From NCBI RefSeq assembly GCF_018729255.1, contig NZ_CP076061.1, forward strand, positions 2,232,001 through 2,296,000: 64,000 bases of DNA. Reading direction: 5' to 3'. The notes below the pieces were generated by a model. It worked only from the letters and a program-made list of their open reading frames with translations, was not told where the DNA came from and ran no database searches. Each line of letters begins with the position of its first letter. Within the stretch, counting starts at the first letter, position 1. The DNA is from Cupriavidus sp. EM10 (GTDB lineage: Bacteria > Pseudomonadota > Gammaproteobacteria > Burkholderiales > Burkholderiaceae). A program made the position numbers and the translations under genes. Of this stretch, positions 1-9,076 are shown piece after piece.

Positions 1-1641
1 GGGATGTACGGTAGTCGGCATGGTCAACCGGGCTGAACGCCGCGAAGAAGTTGAACGGCTGGTGGTGCGCCTGGAAGTTCGGCGTGGTGTTGTTGTAGAT
101 TTTGGTGCGATCGGCCGACACGGCCTTCCATGCGCCCGCGTACCAGGCCCAGTCCACGCCACGCTTGTCCAGGTAGGTGGCGATGGTGTCCTGGGTTTGC
201 GGCGGCAGCGTGCTGGCGGCGCTCGGGTCGGCCAGCAGCTTGGTGGCATCGGTCGACGCCGGCGCGTTGCCGCTCGGCTGGTAGGCCGGCTGCATCGTGT
301 TCACGGCGTAGAACAGGCCGGTGGCCGGGTCCTTGGGCGTGATGGCGCCGTCGTTCACGTACGAGGCACGTGCCGACAGGATGCTGGTGGAGCTGGTGTC
401 CGTCAGTTTCAGGCTCTTGCCATCGGCGGCCACGGCGGCGATCGACTTCGATGCCACCGACGTGTCGGCGTTCGGGTAGGTCGGCACGCAGGCGCAGACC
501 AGGTACTGGTGGTTCAGGAACGAGCCGCCAAAGGCGCCCATGAAGAAGTTGTCGGCCAGCACGAAGTCCTTGGCCATCTTCCACATCGCCATGCTGCTGC
601 CGTCGTAGTAGCCCATGGTGATGCCGCCGGCGTCGGAGAATGCAGCGAACTTGTCGTTCTTGCCGCCGTTGATCTGCATCTGGTTCTGGTAGAACTTGTG
701 CACCAGGTCGCGGGTGACCACGCTCTGGTTGACCACCACGCCCGTGCCGTTGACGCCGGACGGATCGTCGATGCGGAACGGCTTGTTGGCCCAGCCCGCG
801 GTGTTGGCTTCCGGCAGCGTCACGGTCTGGCCGGCGGCGGTGAACCCGCCCCAGGTCGGCGGCAGCGATGCCAGCGTCGAGTTGTCGAAGTCCTTCTGCG
901 GCGTCACGGTACCGACGGCGCTCGGGTTCACGCCCGGAATGCCGTTGGCGCCCGGGAACAGGCCGTAAAGGTTGTCGAAGCCGCGGTTTTCGGCGTAGAT
1001 CACGACCACGGTCTTGATGTTGTTCAACGCCACGCGCTGGGCCACGCCGTTCTTGATGGCCGCGGCGATGTCGCCGCCGGCTGCCACGGCATTGGCGATC
1101 AGTTCGATGGCCTGCTCGATTTCGCCCTGCAGCGCGGCCTTGATCTTGCCGTCCGTTTCCTTGTTGTGGTCTTCCAGCAGCTTGTCCGCGGCCACGCCCA
1201 GGCGGTCGGCCAGCTGGGTACGTGCCGCGTCCAGGTTGCCGCCGTTGCTGTCCATCAGCGCGGCCAGCTCGGTGGAGATGGCGCTGACCACGCCATTGGC
1301 GCTGGCCGGTGCGCGGAAGATCAGCTTGCGCGTCACGGCGGCGTGGGCGCCGGCGTCGTCGTTACGGAAGGCATCCGTGCCGATCTCGGCTACCACGGGG
1401 CCCTGGCCGTTCACGTTGAACGCGCCCCTGGCATCGGTGAAGGTCGACGCTTCGCCGCTGTCGCAGGCGCCGTTGTTGTTGGTGTCGATACAGACCTTGG
1501 CGTGCTCGAAGTAGCTGCCGGTCACCACGCCGGATGTGGTAGCGGCGGGGTGGCGTTGCTCCCGGAATCGCTACCGCCACAGGCGGACAGGCATGCAGCG
1601 GCCAATGCGGCCAGCGGCCACAGACGGTTGTTACGGCTCAT
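1..1641 (-). CDS. acpA: Acid phosphatase, AcpA-like phosphoesterase lipoprotein (partial, frameshifted)
   Basis: The product should hydrolyse phosphomonoesters or phosphodiesters at the cell surface or in the periplasm. The ATG at 1641 follows AGGAAAG and encodes a lipoprotein signal with a Cys in LSACGGS. About 170 residues later comes the phosphoesterase signature YAENRGFDNLYGLFPGANG, then DNFFMGAFGGSF, typical of AcpA-type enzymes (PF04185). The leader also contains a Ca-binding-like DTNNNGACDSGE. The frame breaks at the G4 run 1547-1550: one extra base would join SNAT to AATTSGVVTG, so a missing base is likely. The 3' end lies beyond the left edge. A divergent peroxidase gene shares the 1642-1893 control region. 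Family assignment is secure; exact substrate is not. Confidence 0.8.
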
Positions 1642-1893
1642 GGGCTTTCCTCTTTCTTATATGTGGGAAAACTGCGGTGCTTCAATCAAACTTGTGGTAC
1701 TGCAGGGTGCGCCGCGAGTGTGATCCGGCCATGTGTCAGATTGATGATGATGCGCATGGCAACCTGTTACATCCCGTCATGACAGGTACCGCAGGCAGCC
1801 ACGTTTCGTTCTTGTGCACCGTCATGTGGATGTCATGAAGGCGGCATAGTCTCTGGCGCCATTCCTTCGTCATCCTGCCGCCATCATTTCGTC
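1642..1893. promoter_or_regulatory. Divergent control region with a PhoB-box-like repeat
   Basis: This 252-base gap separates the acid phosphatase (leftward) from the peroxidase gene (rightward). At 1819-1836 two 7-mers, CCGTCAT and ATGTCAT, are separated by exactly four bases, the 11-base period of a PhoB box (consensus CTGTCAT-N4-CTGTCAT). A further TGTCATGACGGG motif is readable on the minus strand around 1770-1785. Phosphate-starvation control of the phosphatase would make sense, but this is inferred from pattern only. Confidence 0.35.
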
Positions 1894-3282
1894 ATGAGCC
1901 TGCCGCCGCTGCTGTGGAACGCCGCGTTCCCGTCGTTCTTTACCTGGTTGCGCGTGGCGGGCAGTTTGATAGTGCTGCTGCTGGCAAGCCTGTTGACGGG
2001 CTGCGGCAAGCAGGATGCCGCGCCGGCAGTGGTCACGCAGGCCGCTTCGCCTGTTGCGTCCGCGCCGGCAGCCGTGGCCAGCGCGCCCAGGGCCGCCGGT
2101 CCGAAGCCGTTCTACGCGATGATGGCCGAGCGCCATCCCGACATCGCCCAGCTCAATGCGCTGGGCAAGGCGTTGTTTTTCGATCCCGCGCTTTCGGCAT
2201 CGGGCAGGCAGTCGTGCGCCACCTGCCATAGTCCCGAGCATGCCTACGGGCCGCCGAACAACCTGTCGGTGCAACTGGGCGGTGCGGACATGACGCGCAC
2301 CGGCGTGCGCGCCGCGCCGTCGCTGCGCTACGTGCAGAATGTGCCGGCATATACCGATCACTACCGCGAGAACGACGGCAACGACGCCGAGGACCAGGGC
2401 CCGACCGGCGGCCACAATTGGGACGGCCGCGCCAGCTCCACGCACGACCAGGCCCGCATCCCGCTGCTGTCCGCGCACGAGATGGCCAACGGCGAACCAC
2501 GGGTGGTGGTCGAGAAGATCCGCAAGGGTCCGTATGCCGAGACCTTCCGCAAGGTGCTGGGCCAGGACGTGCTGGACGATGAGGACACGGCCTTCAGCGC
2601 CGTGCTGATGGCGCTGGAGGTGTTCCAGCAGACGCCTGCGGAGTTCTACCCCTACACCAGCAAGTACGACGCGGTGCTGCGCGGCCAGGAAAAGCTGAGC
2701 CCGCAGGAACTGCGCGGCCTGCGCGTATTCAACGATCCGAACAAGGGCAATTGCGCCGCTTGCCATCCGGGCGATATCCGGGAGGGCGCCTTCCCGGCGT
2801 TCTCGGACTTTGGCTTTATCGCCGTGGGCGTGCCGCGCAACCGCAAGCTGGCCGGCAATGCCGACCCGGCGTTCTTCGACATGGGGCTGTGCGGCCCCGA
2901 TCGGACCGACCTCAAGGACCACGCCGACTACTGCGGCCTGTTCCGTACCCCGTCATTGCGCAACGTGGCATTGCGCCACGCGTTCTTCCACAACGGCATC
3001 TTCCATTCGCTGGACGAGGTAATGCACTTCTACGCCGAGCGCGATGTGAAACCGCAGAAATGGTATCCGCGCGGCGCCGACGGCAAGGTGCGGAAGTTTG
3101 ACGACCTGCCGGGGCAGTATCACGAGAACATCAACATGGAAGCCCCGTTCGGCGGCAAGCCGGGCGACAAGCCGCTCATGACCGAGGGCGAAATGCGCGA
3201 TGTGATCGCGTTCCTGAAGACGCTGACCGATGGCCACCGGGCGCCGGCCGCGCCGGTGAAGACGGCAGCCGTCACCCGGTAG
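1894..3282 (+). CDS. Di-heme cytochrome c peroxidase/MauG-family lipoprotein
   Basis: The predicted product is a 462-residue periplasmic di-heme protein of the bacterial cytochrome c peroxidase/MauG family, which reduces hydrogen peroxide or oxidises a partner with electrons from c-type cytochromes. An N-terminal hydrophobic stretch ends in a lipobox-like LLTGCGKQ. Two CxxCH heme sites are visible: CATCHSP near residue 109 and CAACHPGD near residue 288. The intervening region has the usual family spacing, and a long alanine-rich linker (about residues 35-70) follows the lipobox. The start ATG at 1894 gives a complete lipoprotein signal. It diverges from the acid phosphatase gene. Peroxidase activity itself cannot be told apart from a MauG-like role here. 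Confidence 0.85.
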   Translation: MSLPPLLWNAAFPSFFTWLRVAGSLIVLLLASLLTGCGKQDAAPAVVTQAASPVASAPAAVASAPRAAGPKPFYAMMAERHPDIAQLNALGKALFFDPALSASGRQSCATCHSPEHAYGPPNNLSVQLGGADMTRTGVRAAPSLRYVQNVPAYTDHYRENDGNDAEDQGPTGGHNWDGRASSTHDQARIPLLSAHEMANGEPRVVVEKIRKGPYAETFRKVLGQDVLDDEDTAFSAVLMALEVFQQTPAEFYPYTSKYDAVLRGQEKLSPQELRGLRVFNDPNKGNCAACHPGDIREGAFPAFSDFGFIAVGVPRNRKLAGNADPAFFDMGLCGPDRTDLKDHADYCGLFRTPSLRNVALRHAFFHNGIFHSLDEVMHFYAERDVKPQKWYPRGADGKVRKFDDLPGQYHENINMEAPFGGKPGDKPLMTEGEMRDVIAFLKTLTDGHRAPAAPVKTAAVTR

Positions 3283-3304
3283 AAGCAAGATTTGAGAGGC
3301 GCCG

Positions 3305-3529
3305 CTAGTTCAGGCGGCCCACCGCGGCCAGCATCGAGCGGCCATCGGCGGTGATTTGCGGGCAGGGACGTTTACCCTGGCGGGATTCCAGGATCACCAG
3401 TTGCTTGGCGATCAGTGCATCGAGATCGACGGGGTCGATTTCGCGTGCGGGGATGCTCGACGTATCGTCGCGGGTATGGGGGCCATTGCCGATCAGCATC
3501 AGCGTGGCAAGTTCATGTGGGCTCAGCAC
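3305..3529 (-). CDS. Small hypothetical protein
   Basis: This is a 74-residue product with no recognised family. I chose the GTG at 3529 because AAGGAGA lies a few bases upstream of it; the frame stays open to 3649, but that extension has no comparable ribosome binding site and a less protein-like composition. The sequence ends in ITADGRSMLAAVGRLN and reads like the tail of a small winged-helix or MarR-like fold (LDALIAKQLVILES..GKRPCPQITADG), which is only an impression. It lies downstream of the gamma-glutamyltransferase gene and just after a PhoB-box-like array. Confidence 0.5.
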   Translation of the reverse strand: MLSPHELATLMLIGNGPHTRDDTSSIPAREIDPVDLDALIAKQLVILESRQGKRPCPQITADGRSMLAAVGRLN

Positions 3530-3741
3530 GGTGTTCTCCTTGGCGAGAGGGGAGCGGTTGCTGGGGACATGGGGAACGCGGGGCCGCTGTCTGCGGTGCG
3601 TTCCTCCAACGGGATTGTGGACCATCGCGCCGGCGCTTGCACGCTGCATCGCATCGTGACGGCGAGTCGACAGTTACTGCATTGGACGGACATCCACCAC
3701 ATGGGTTCCTGCCCGATACAAAACCGCTACAGAACGCAGGG

Positions 3742-3781
3742 CTTTCATGCGGGCGTCATGCGAGCGTCATGCAGGGCGTCG
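3742..3781 (+). promoter_or_regulatory. Tandem TCAT 7-mers at 11-base period (PhoB-box-like array)
   Basis: CTTTCAT, GCGTCAT, GCGTCAT and a degenerate GGCGTCG occur in succession, each separated by four bases, giving an exact 11-base period over four units. This is the geometry of tandem PhoB boxes. The array lies between the gamma-glutamyltransferase gene and the small gene that starts at 3529, but its orientation is opposite to that gene, so its target is unclear. Confidence 0.35.
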
Positions 3782-3831
3782 CCAATTTCTCCCGGATGCC
3801 CACATGATGCCCGACGTTTCCGATCCTGTGG

Positions 3832-5421
3832 CTATGCCCCTGGCATCCCCATGGCGATGCCGTCGCTGCGCGGATCATGCGCGCCGGCACAGGTGCCGTC
3901 GTCGTACAACGCAATGGCGCCGGGATGGCCCGCCAGCGGGCTCCGGGCGTCGATCACGCTGACTTCGTGACCGCGGGTCGACAGCGTGGCGATCACTTCG
4001 TCGCCCGCATCGGCCTCGATCTTGAGGCTGTCGCGCGTATCGGAGAACGTGCGCCCCAGCAGGAAGCGGGGCCGCGACAGCGCCTGCATGGGGTCCATGC
4101 CGTAGTCGATCAGCCGCGTGAGCACGGCGGCCAGCGTCTGCGGCTGGCCATCGGCACCCTGCGTGCCATAGGTCAGCCGTGGCTTGCCATCGCGCAGGTA
4201 CATGCCCGGATTCAGCGTGTGGAAGGGCCGCTTGCCCGGCTGGATCGCATTGTGATGCCTGGGATCGGTGCTGAACGCCGCGCCGCGGTTATGCCACAGG
4301 ATGCCGGTGTCGCCGGCCACCACGCCGCTGCCCCAATCGAAGTAGACGGTCTGCAGCACGCTCACGCAGCGGCCCTGGCCGTCGACGACCGATAGAAAAA
4401 CCGTATCGCCGTGCTGGTAGACATGGGGCCAGGGCATTGCGTGGCGCATATCGATATGTGCGGCCAGCGCCGACAGTCGCGCCGGCGACAGCATCGCGTC
4501 GACGGGCACGGAGGCGAATTCGGGGTCGGCCACGTGCCGGTTGCGTTCGATGAACGCCTGTTTCACGGCTTCCACCAGCAGGTGGTAATAGTCAGCACTC
4601 CCCTCGGGGATGCTGGCCACGTCGAAGCGTTCCAGAATGCCCATGATCTGCAGCGTGGTCACGCCCTGCGTGGGCGGCGCCAGGCTCAGCAGTTCGCCGC
4701 CGCGATACGGCACGCGCAGCGGCGCCTCGTCGCGCGCGGCCGTGCGGGCCAGGTCCTGCAGCCTGAGCGGCGATCCGGCGACTTGCAGCCCGGCGACGAT
4801 GCGCTCGGCCAGTTCGCCTTCGTAGAATTCACGCGAACCGAAGTTCGCGATGCGGTCAAGACTGCGTGCCAGCGCCGGCTGCCGCAGGCGGTCGCCCGGC
4901 CGGGGCAGTCGACCGTCGGGCATGAAGACTGAAGCGAAACCGGGCCAGTCCGCCAGTTCTTCCTGGCGGAAGGTCTGCCAGAAACGCTGCGACGGCGTGA
5001 CGTCGAAGCCTTCGTGCGCCAGCGTAATCGCCCGCTGGAACAGGTTGGTCCACGGTTGCCGGCCGCCCCACTGGTCGCGGCTGATGGCGAAGGCGCGGTC
5101 CCAGGTGTCGACGGTGGCCGCCGACGTGATTGCCGAGGCCGCGCCGCGTGTGGGGACGGCATCGCCATAGTCGGGCAGGTCGGCGGCGGCCTGTCCGATG
5201 CCTGACAGCGCGCGGACATTGCCAGCCTGGTCGCTGACGATCCAGAAGGCATCGCCGCCGAGCCCGGTGAAATGCGGATAGGTGACGGACAGCGTGGCGC
5301 CGATGGCGATGGCGGCCTCGATGGCGTTGCCGCCGGCCCGCAGGACTTCCAGGCCCGCCTCGCTGGCCAGTGCATGCGGGCTGGTGACCATGCCCGCCCG
5401 TGAAGTGGCCAGGGGCGTCAT
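3832..5421 (-). CDS. Gamma-glutamyltransferase family protein (cytosolic type)
   Basis: This 529-residue Ntn-hydrolase should self-cleave and then hydrolyse or transfer gamma-glutamyl groups from glutathione-like compounds. The autoprocessing Thr is visible at about residue 340 in GDTVFLSVVDGQG, followed by the small-subunit glycine-rich region (HTLNPGMYLRDGKPRLTYG, TQGADGQPQ). The conserved early motif LRAGGNAIEAAIA is present near residue 30. There is no signal peptide, unlike classical periplasmic GGT, so the substrate is probably imported. Its ATG overlaps the stop of the upstream LIV ATPase by four bases (ATGA), so transporter and enzyme are translationally coupled. A gamma-glutamyl compound or related amide is the likely transported substrate; this is inference. 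Confidence 0.85.
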   Translation of the reverse strand: MTPLATSRAGMVTSPHALASEAGLEVLRAGGNAIEAAIAIGATLSVTYPHFTGLGGDAFWIVSDQAGNVRALSGIGQAAADLPDYGDAVPTRGAASAITSAATVDTWDRAFAISRDQWGGRQPWTNLFQRAITLAHEGFDVTPSQRFWQTFRQEELADWPGFASVFMPDGRLPRPGDRLRQPALARSLDRIANFGSREFYEGELAERIVAGLQVAGSPLRLQDLARTAARDEAPLRVPYRGGELLSLAPPTQGVTTLQIMGILERFDVASIPEGSADYYHLLVEAVKQAFIERNRHVADPEFASVPVDAMLSPARLSALAAHIDMRHAMPWPHVYQHGDTVFLSVVDGQGRCVSVLQTVYFDWGSGVVAGDTGILWHNRGAAFSTDPRHHNAIQPGKRPFHTLNPGMYLRDGKPRLTYGTQGADGQPQTLAAVLTRLIDYGMDPMQALSRPRFLLGRTFSDTRDSLKIEADAGDEVIATLSTRGHEVSVIDARSPLAGHPGAIALYDDGTCAGAHDPRSDGIAMGMPGA

Positions 5422-8030
5422 GCGTGCTGCCCGCCCAGGTAGGCCTGCACCAGTGCTGGATCATTGGCCAGCGTCTCGGCATCGCCGCTGGCCACCACGC
5501 GGCCTTCCTCGAGCACATAGGCGCGGTCGGCCAGGGACAGGGCCAGCGCGGCCATCTGGTCCACCAGCACGATCGTGATCGATGCCTCGCGCAAGGCGTC
5601 CAGCGAAGCAAACAGTTCCTCGATGACCTTGGGCGCCAGTCCCAGCGATGGTTCGTCGAGCAGCAGCACCGACGGGTTCGACATCAGCCCCCGCGCCACG
5701 GCCAGCATCTGCTGCTCGCCGCCGGACATCAGCCCGGCACGCTGGTGCTGGCGCTCGCGCAGACGGGGCCAGCGCGCGAACATCGCTTCCATGCGCCGCG
5801 TCGTCTCTGCCCGCGAAATGCGGCCTGACGGGAAAGCGCCCAGCCGCAGGTTGTCGAGGACGGACAGTTCGGGGAAGACCTGGCGGCCTTCCGGCACCAG
5901 CACCACGCCCATTTCTGCGATCCTGGCCGCGTCGAGCCGGGCCAGGTCGGTGCCGTCGAACGTGATGCCGCCCTGTACCGGACGATGCAGCCCCGACAGC
6001 GCCCGCATCAGCGTGGACTTGCCCGCGCCATTGGCGCCCAGCAGCGCCACCATCTCGCCTTCGCGGACCTGCAGGTCGACATCATGCAGCACGGGTGCCG
6101 CGCCGTAGCCGGCCCGCAGCGCGCTGACGCCCAGCACTTCCGGCGGCATGACGGCGCCGGTCTGGCGGTTGCGGCGGCGCACCGGGGTGCCCGATGCCTC
6201 GCCCAGATAGGCGCGCCGCACCGCGGGGTCCGCGCGCACGGCGTCAGGGGTACCGGCGGACAGGTGCTGCCCCGCGTCGATCACCACGATGCTGTCGGAT
6301 ACATCCATCACCAGCGACATGTCGTGCTCGACCAGGCCGACGGCGATGCCGCTATCGGCAATCCGGCGCAGCAGGCGGCCCAGCGTGGCCTTGTCTTCGC
6401 GGGACAGCCCAGCAGCCGGTTCGTCCAGCAGCAGCACTGCCGGCCGCGTGGCCAGCGCCCGCGCGATCTCCACCAGGCGGCGATCCACGTGCGCCAGGTC
6501 GGCCGCGCTGGCATCGGGATTGCCGGTATAGCCGCACGCGGCCAGCAATGCGCGGGCTTCGTCGCGCACGGCTGGCGCCCTGAATCCGGCAATGCCGAGC
6601 AGCGTGCCCAGCTTGCCGCGCGTGAGCGCGATGGCCACGTTGTCGGCGGCACTCATGCCGGTGAACAGTTGTGTGGTCTGGTAGGTGCGCGAGATGCCGT
6701 GGCGCGCGCTGTGGCAGGCGCCGCGTGCGGGCAGGGCGTCCGCGCCGAGCCGGCGCCCGCCGGCGCGTGGCCGGTAGTAGCCGGACAGCATGTTGAGCAC
6801 GGTAGATTTGCCCGCGCCGTTCGGGCCGATCAGGCTGGTCACCTGGCCCGGCGGCAGGTCGAACGACAGGTCGTCTACAGCGCGCACGCCGCCAAACACC
6901 ATCGACAGGCCCAGCGCCGACAGCCCCCGGCGTTGGCCGGCTTCGCGCTGCGGCAGCATGGCGCCGGCCACCGCGTCCTGGTCGGCAGGTTTGGCAGGAC
7001 GCAGGCGGCGGAACGCCGACGTCACCACGCCGACCATGCCGCTGGGCGCCACCCAGAGCACCACCAGCAGCAGCACGCCAAAGCAGAGCAGGCGCAGGTT
7101 CTCCAGGCTCGACAGAATTTCGGGCAGCAGGCCCACCACGACCGCGCCCGCCACGGGGCCCGCCACCGTGCCGGCACCGCCGATCATCACCACGAGCACG
7201 AACAGGATCGACTGCAGGAACGAGAACATGCCCGGCGTGACCATGCCTTGCAGCGGCGCGAACAGGCCGCCTGCCAGGCCGGCCAGCGCCGCCGAAAAGG
7301 CAAAGCCCACGGTCTTGACGACCAGCGGATTGACGCCGATCGACGCCGCGGCGGTTTCGCTGTCGCGCACCGCCCGCATGGCGGCGCCCCAGCTGCCGCG
7401 CGCAATCCGCGCATAGGCGGCCAGTGCCAGCCCCAGCACGGCGATAGCGATCAGGGCCAGCGCCCGCTCGCCGCCATCCACACCGGGCAACGACGGCTGC
7501 GCGATGCCCATCAGGCCGTTCTGGCCACCGGTCAGGCCGCGCCATTCCACCGCGCCATGCTCGACGATAAAGCCGAACGCGATGGTCACCATCGCCAGCC
7601 CCGGTCCCTTGACCCGCAGCGCGGGCAGGGCCAGCAGGGCGCCCAGCACGGCCGCCACCAACGCGCCGACCGGCCACGCCGCCCAGAAGCTCCAGCCAGC
7701 CTGGCCGGTCAGGATGGCCACCGCGTAGGCGCCAATTGCATAGAAACCGACGTGGCCGAACGACACCTGGCCGGTCAGCCCGAGCAGCAGGTTCAGGCCC
7801 ACACCGCAGATGGCCAGCATCGCCACGCCGGCGATCACGAACACGAAGTAGCCGTTCAGGGTCAGCGTCAGGGCAGCCGCGCCGACCAGCGCCGCGCACA
7901 TCGCGCCGATCTGCAGCGGCGTGCCCAGGCCCAGCCACGGCGTGGCCTGGCGTGCCGGCCCGGCCGGCGGGGCGGCGGATACGGTGGATGTCATGGTCTT
8001 GCTCGAAACGGGACTCATACCTTGGCTCAT
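5418..8030 (-). CDS. LIV-type ABC transporter, fused LivM permease + LivG ATPase + LivF ATPase
   Basis: One uninterrupted reading frame of 870 codons encodes three normally separate subunits. Residues 40-340 are a LivM-like permease (GLNLLLGLTGQVSFGHVGFY). A LivG-like ATPase follows, with Walker A IGPNGAGKST near residue 400 and Walker B LLLDEPAAGLS. A LivF-like ATPase begins at an internal Met near residue 628, with Walker A LGANGAGKST near 660 and SGGEQQMLAVARGL. LivM-LivG fusions are common; joining LivF as well is unusual. No stop separates LivG from LivF, and the internal ATG at 6148 has no clear ribosome binding site. I chose ATG 8030 because it overlaps the livH stop as ATGA; ATG 8018 and 7994 are alternatives. 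Confidence 0.85.
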   Translation of the reverse strand: MSQGMSPVSSKTMTSTVSAAPPAGPARQATPWLGLGTPLQIGAMCAALVGAAALTLTLNGYFVFVIAGVAMLAICGVGLNLLLGLTGQVSFGHVGFYAIGAYAVAILTGQAGWSFWAAWPVGALVAAVLGALLALPALRVKGPGLAMVTIAFGFIVEHGAVEWRGLTGGQNGLMGIAQPSLPGVDGGERALALIAIAVLGLALAAYARIARGSWGAAMRAVRDSETAAASIGVNPLVVKTVGFAFSAALAGLAGGLFAPLQGMVTPGMFSFLQSILFVLVVMIGGAGTVAGPVAGAVVVGLLPEILSSLENLRLLCFGVLLLVVLWVAPSGMVGVVTSAFRRLRPAKPADQDAVAGAMLPQREAGQRRGLSALGLSMVFGGVRAVDDLSFDLPPGQVTSLIGPNGAGKSTVLNMLSGYYRPRAGGRRLGADALPARGACHSARHGISRTYQTTQLFTGMSAADNVAIALTRGKLGTLLGIAGFRAPAVRDEARALLAACGYTGNPDASAADLAHVDRRLVEIARALATRPAVLLLDEPAAGLSREDKATLGRLLRRIADSGIAVGLVEHDMSLVMDVSDSIVVIDAGQHLSAGTPDAVRADPAVRRAYLGEASGTPVRRRNRQTGAVMPPEVLGVSALRAGYGAAPVLHDVDLQVREGEMVALLGANGAGKSTLMRALSGLHRPVQGGITFDGTDLARLDAARIAEMGVVLVPEGRQVFPELSVLDNLRLGAFPSGRISRAETTRRMEAMFARWPRLRERQHQRAGLMSGGEQQMLAVARGLMSNPSVLLLDEPSLGLAPKVIEELFASLDALREASITIVLVDQMAALALSLADRAYVLEEGRVVASGDAETLANDPALVQAYLGGQHA

Positions 8031-8905
8031 ACCTTGCGTACCTCCGCGCGTCCGAACAGGCCATCGGGCCGCAGCGCCAGCAGGGCGATGACCAGCGTGA
8101 ACGTGATGATCTGCGTGTAGCTGGAGCCCAGCGATGCGGTCACCAGTGCCTCGGCGACGCCGAAGATCAGGCCGGCCACCATCACGCCCCACGCGCTGGA
8201 CAGCCCGCCCAGGATGGCGACGGCAAATGCCTTGAGGCCAAAGACCGTGCCCATGTCGGCCTGCACGTTGAACAGCGGGGCGATCAGCACGCCGGCAATG
8301 CCGGCCAGCAGCGTCGACAGCGCGAACGCCCCGGCAATGGTGCGGCGGATCGGAATGCCCATCAGGCGCGCCGCGTCGCGGTTCTGCACCACCGCGAGCA
8401 TGGCCACGCCCCACCGCGACTTGCGCAGCACGAAATGCAGCACGGCAGCCAGCACCAGCCCGACCACCGGAATCACCAGCTGCAGCGGGTACACGCCCAC
8501 GCCAGAGTTGCCAAGCTGCACCGACTGCGTGGCCAGCGGCGACGGCAGGCTGCGTGGCTCGGTGCCGAACCAGAGCATCACCACGTTGTCGAGCACGATG
8601 CCCAGCGCCACGGTGGCCATCAGCCAGGCGTTCGATCCCCGGCTGGCGAACGGCCGCACGGCCAGGAACTCGACGGCCAGGCCGTACAGCGCGCACAGCA
8701 CCAATGCCAGCACGATGGCCAGCGGCATCGGCCAGCCCAGCGTCTGCGCAAACGTGTATGTGAGCACGGCGCCCAGCATCATCGAACTGCCCTGCGCGAA
8801 ATTGACCGTGGCAGAGACCGCGTAGGTGATGTGAAACCCCAGCGCCATCAGCCCGTACATGCTGCCCAGGCCAAGCCCGCTGATGAGGGCGGATATCCAT
8901 AACAT
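8027..8905 (-). CDS. livH: LIV-type ABC transporter permease LivH
   Basis: This 292-residue inner-membrane permease of the branched-chain amino acid transporter family has about eight hydrophobic segments and family motifs GLGSMYGLMALGF near the N terminus and GGLSSAWGVMVAG in the second half. I placed the start at ATG 8905, preceded by AAGGAC, instead of the longer open frame to 9019, whose extra residues come from the palindromic intergenic repeat. It is the first membrane component of the operon livJ-livH-livMGF-ggt and overlaps the fused permease/ATPase gene by four bases. The transported compound is not evident from sequence; the linked gamma-glutamyltransferase suggests a gamma-glutamyl or amide substrate. 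Confidence 0.88.
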   Translation of the reverse strand: MLWISALISGLGLGSMYGLMALGFHITYAVSATVNFAQGSSMMLGAVLTYTFAQTLGWPMPLAIVLALVLCALYGLAVEFLAVRPFASRGSNAWLMATVALGIVLDNVVMLWFGTEPRSLPSPLATQSVQLGNSGVGVYPLQLVIPVVGLVLAAVLHFVLRKSRWGVAMLAVVQNRDAARLMGIPIRRTIAGAFALSTLLAGIAGVLIAPLFNVQADMGTVFGLKAFAVAILGGLSSAWGVMVAGLIFGVAEALVTASLGSSYTQIITFTLVIALLALRPDGLFGRAEVRKV

Positions 8906-8932
8906 GGTGGTGTCCTTCGTTTTGGGTTTTCT

Positions 8933-8958
8933 CCCCTCTCCCGCTTGCGGGAAAGGGG
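8933..8958. repeat. REP-like palindrome, copy 1 (imperfect)
   Basis: Arms CCCCTCTCCCGC and GCGGGAAAGGGG flank a two-base loop, with one mismatch. It lies between the binding-protein gene and livH. The same 12-base arm occurs at 9025 and 16358. Confidence 0.75.
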
Positions 8959-9024
8959 CGGGGGAGAGGGCAGGTGTCTCAAGATGCGATGGGCGGCATT
9001 TGGACCGCCGCGCCCTCACCCCAA

Positions 9025-9051
9025 CCCCTCTCCCGCCATGCGGGAGAGGGG
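9025..9051. repeat. REP-like palindrome, copy 2 (perfect 12-bp arms)
   Basis: Arms CCCCTCTCCCGC and GCGGGAGAGGGG are perfectly complementary around a CAT loop. It starts 26 bases after the stop of the LIV binding-protein gene in the direction of transcription. It has no T run, so it may stabilise or attenuate the operon transcript more than end it. Confidence 0.8.
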
Positions 9052-9076
9052 AGCTAAACAGGCGTGAAAGTCCGCC

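Noticed and set aside
20..1723. Long plus-strand open frame opposite the acid phosphatase
   Set aside because: Its composition (runs of Arg, His, Val, Gly) is that of an antisense shadow in high-GC DNA, and the minus strand carries clear phosphoesterase motifs.
5985..8120. 711-codon plus-strand frame rich in Gln, His and Arg
   Set aside because: It is an antisense shadow of the transporter genes, with no recognisable domain and low-complexity composition.
8031..8900. N-terminal 290 codons of the frame that continues into the LivMGF fusion
   Set aside because: They overlap livH in another frame, and livH has the permease motifs; the real start is near 8030, coupled to the livH stop.
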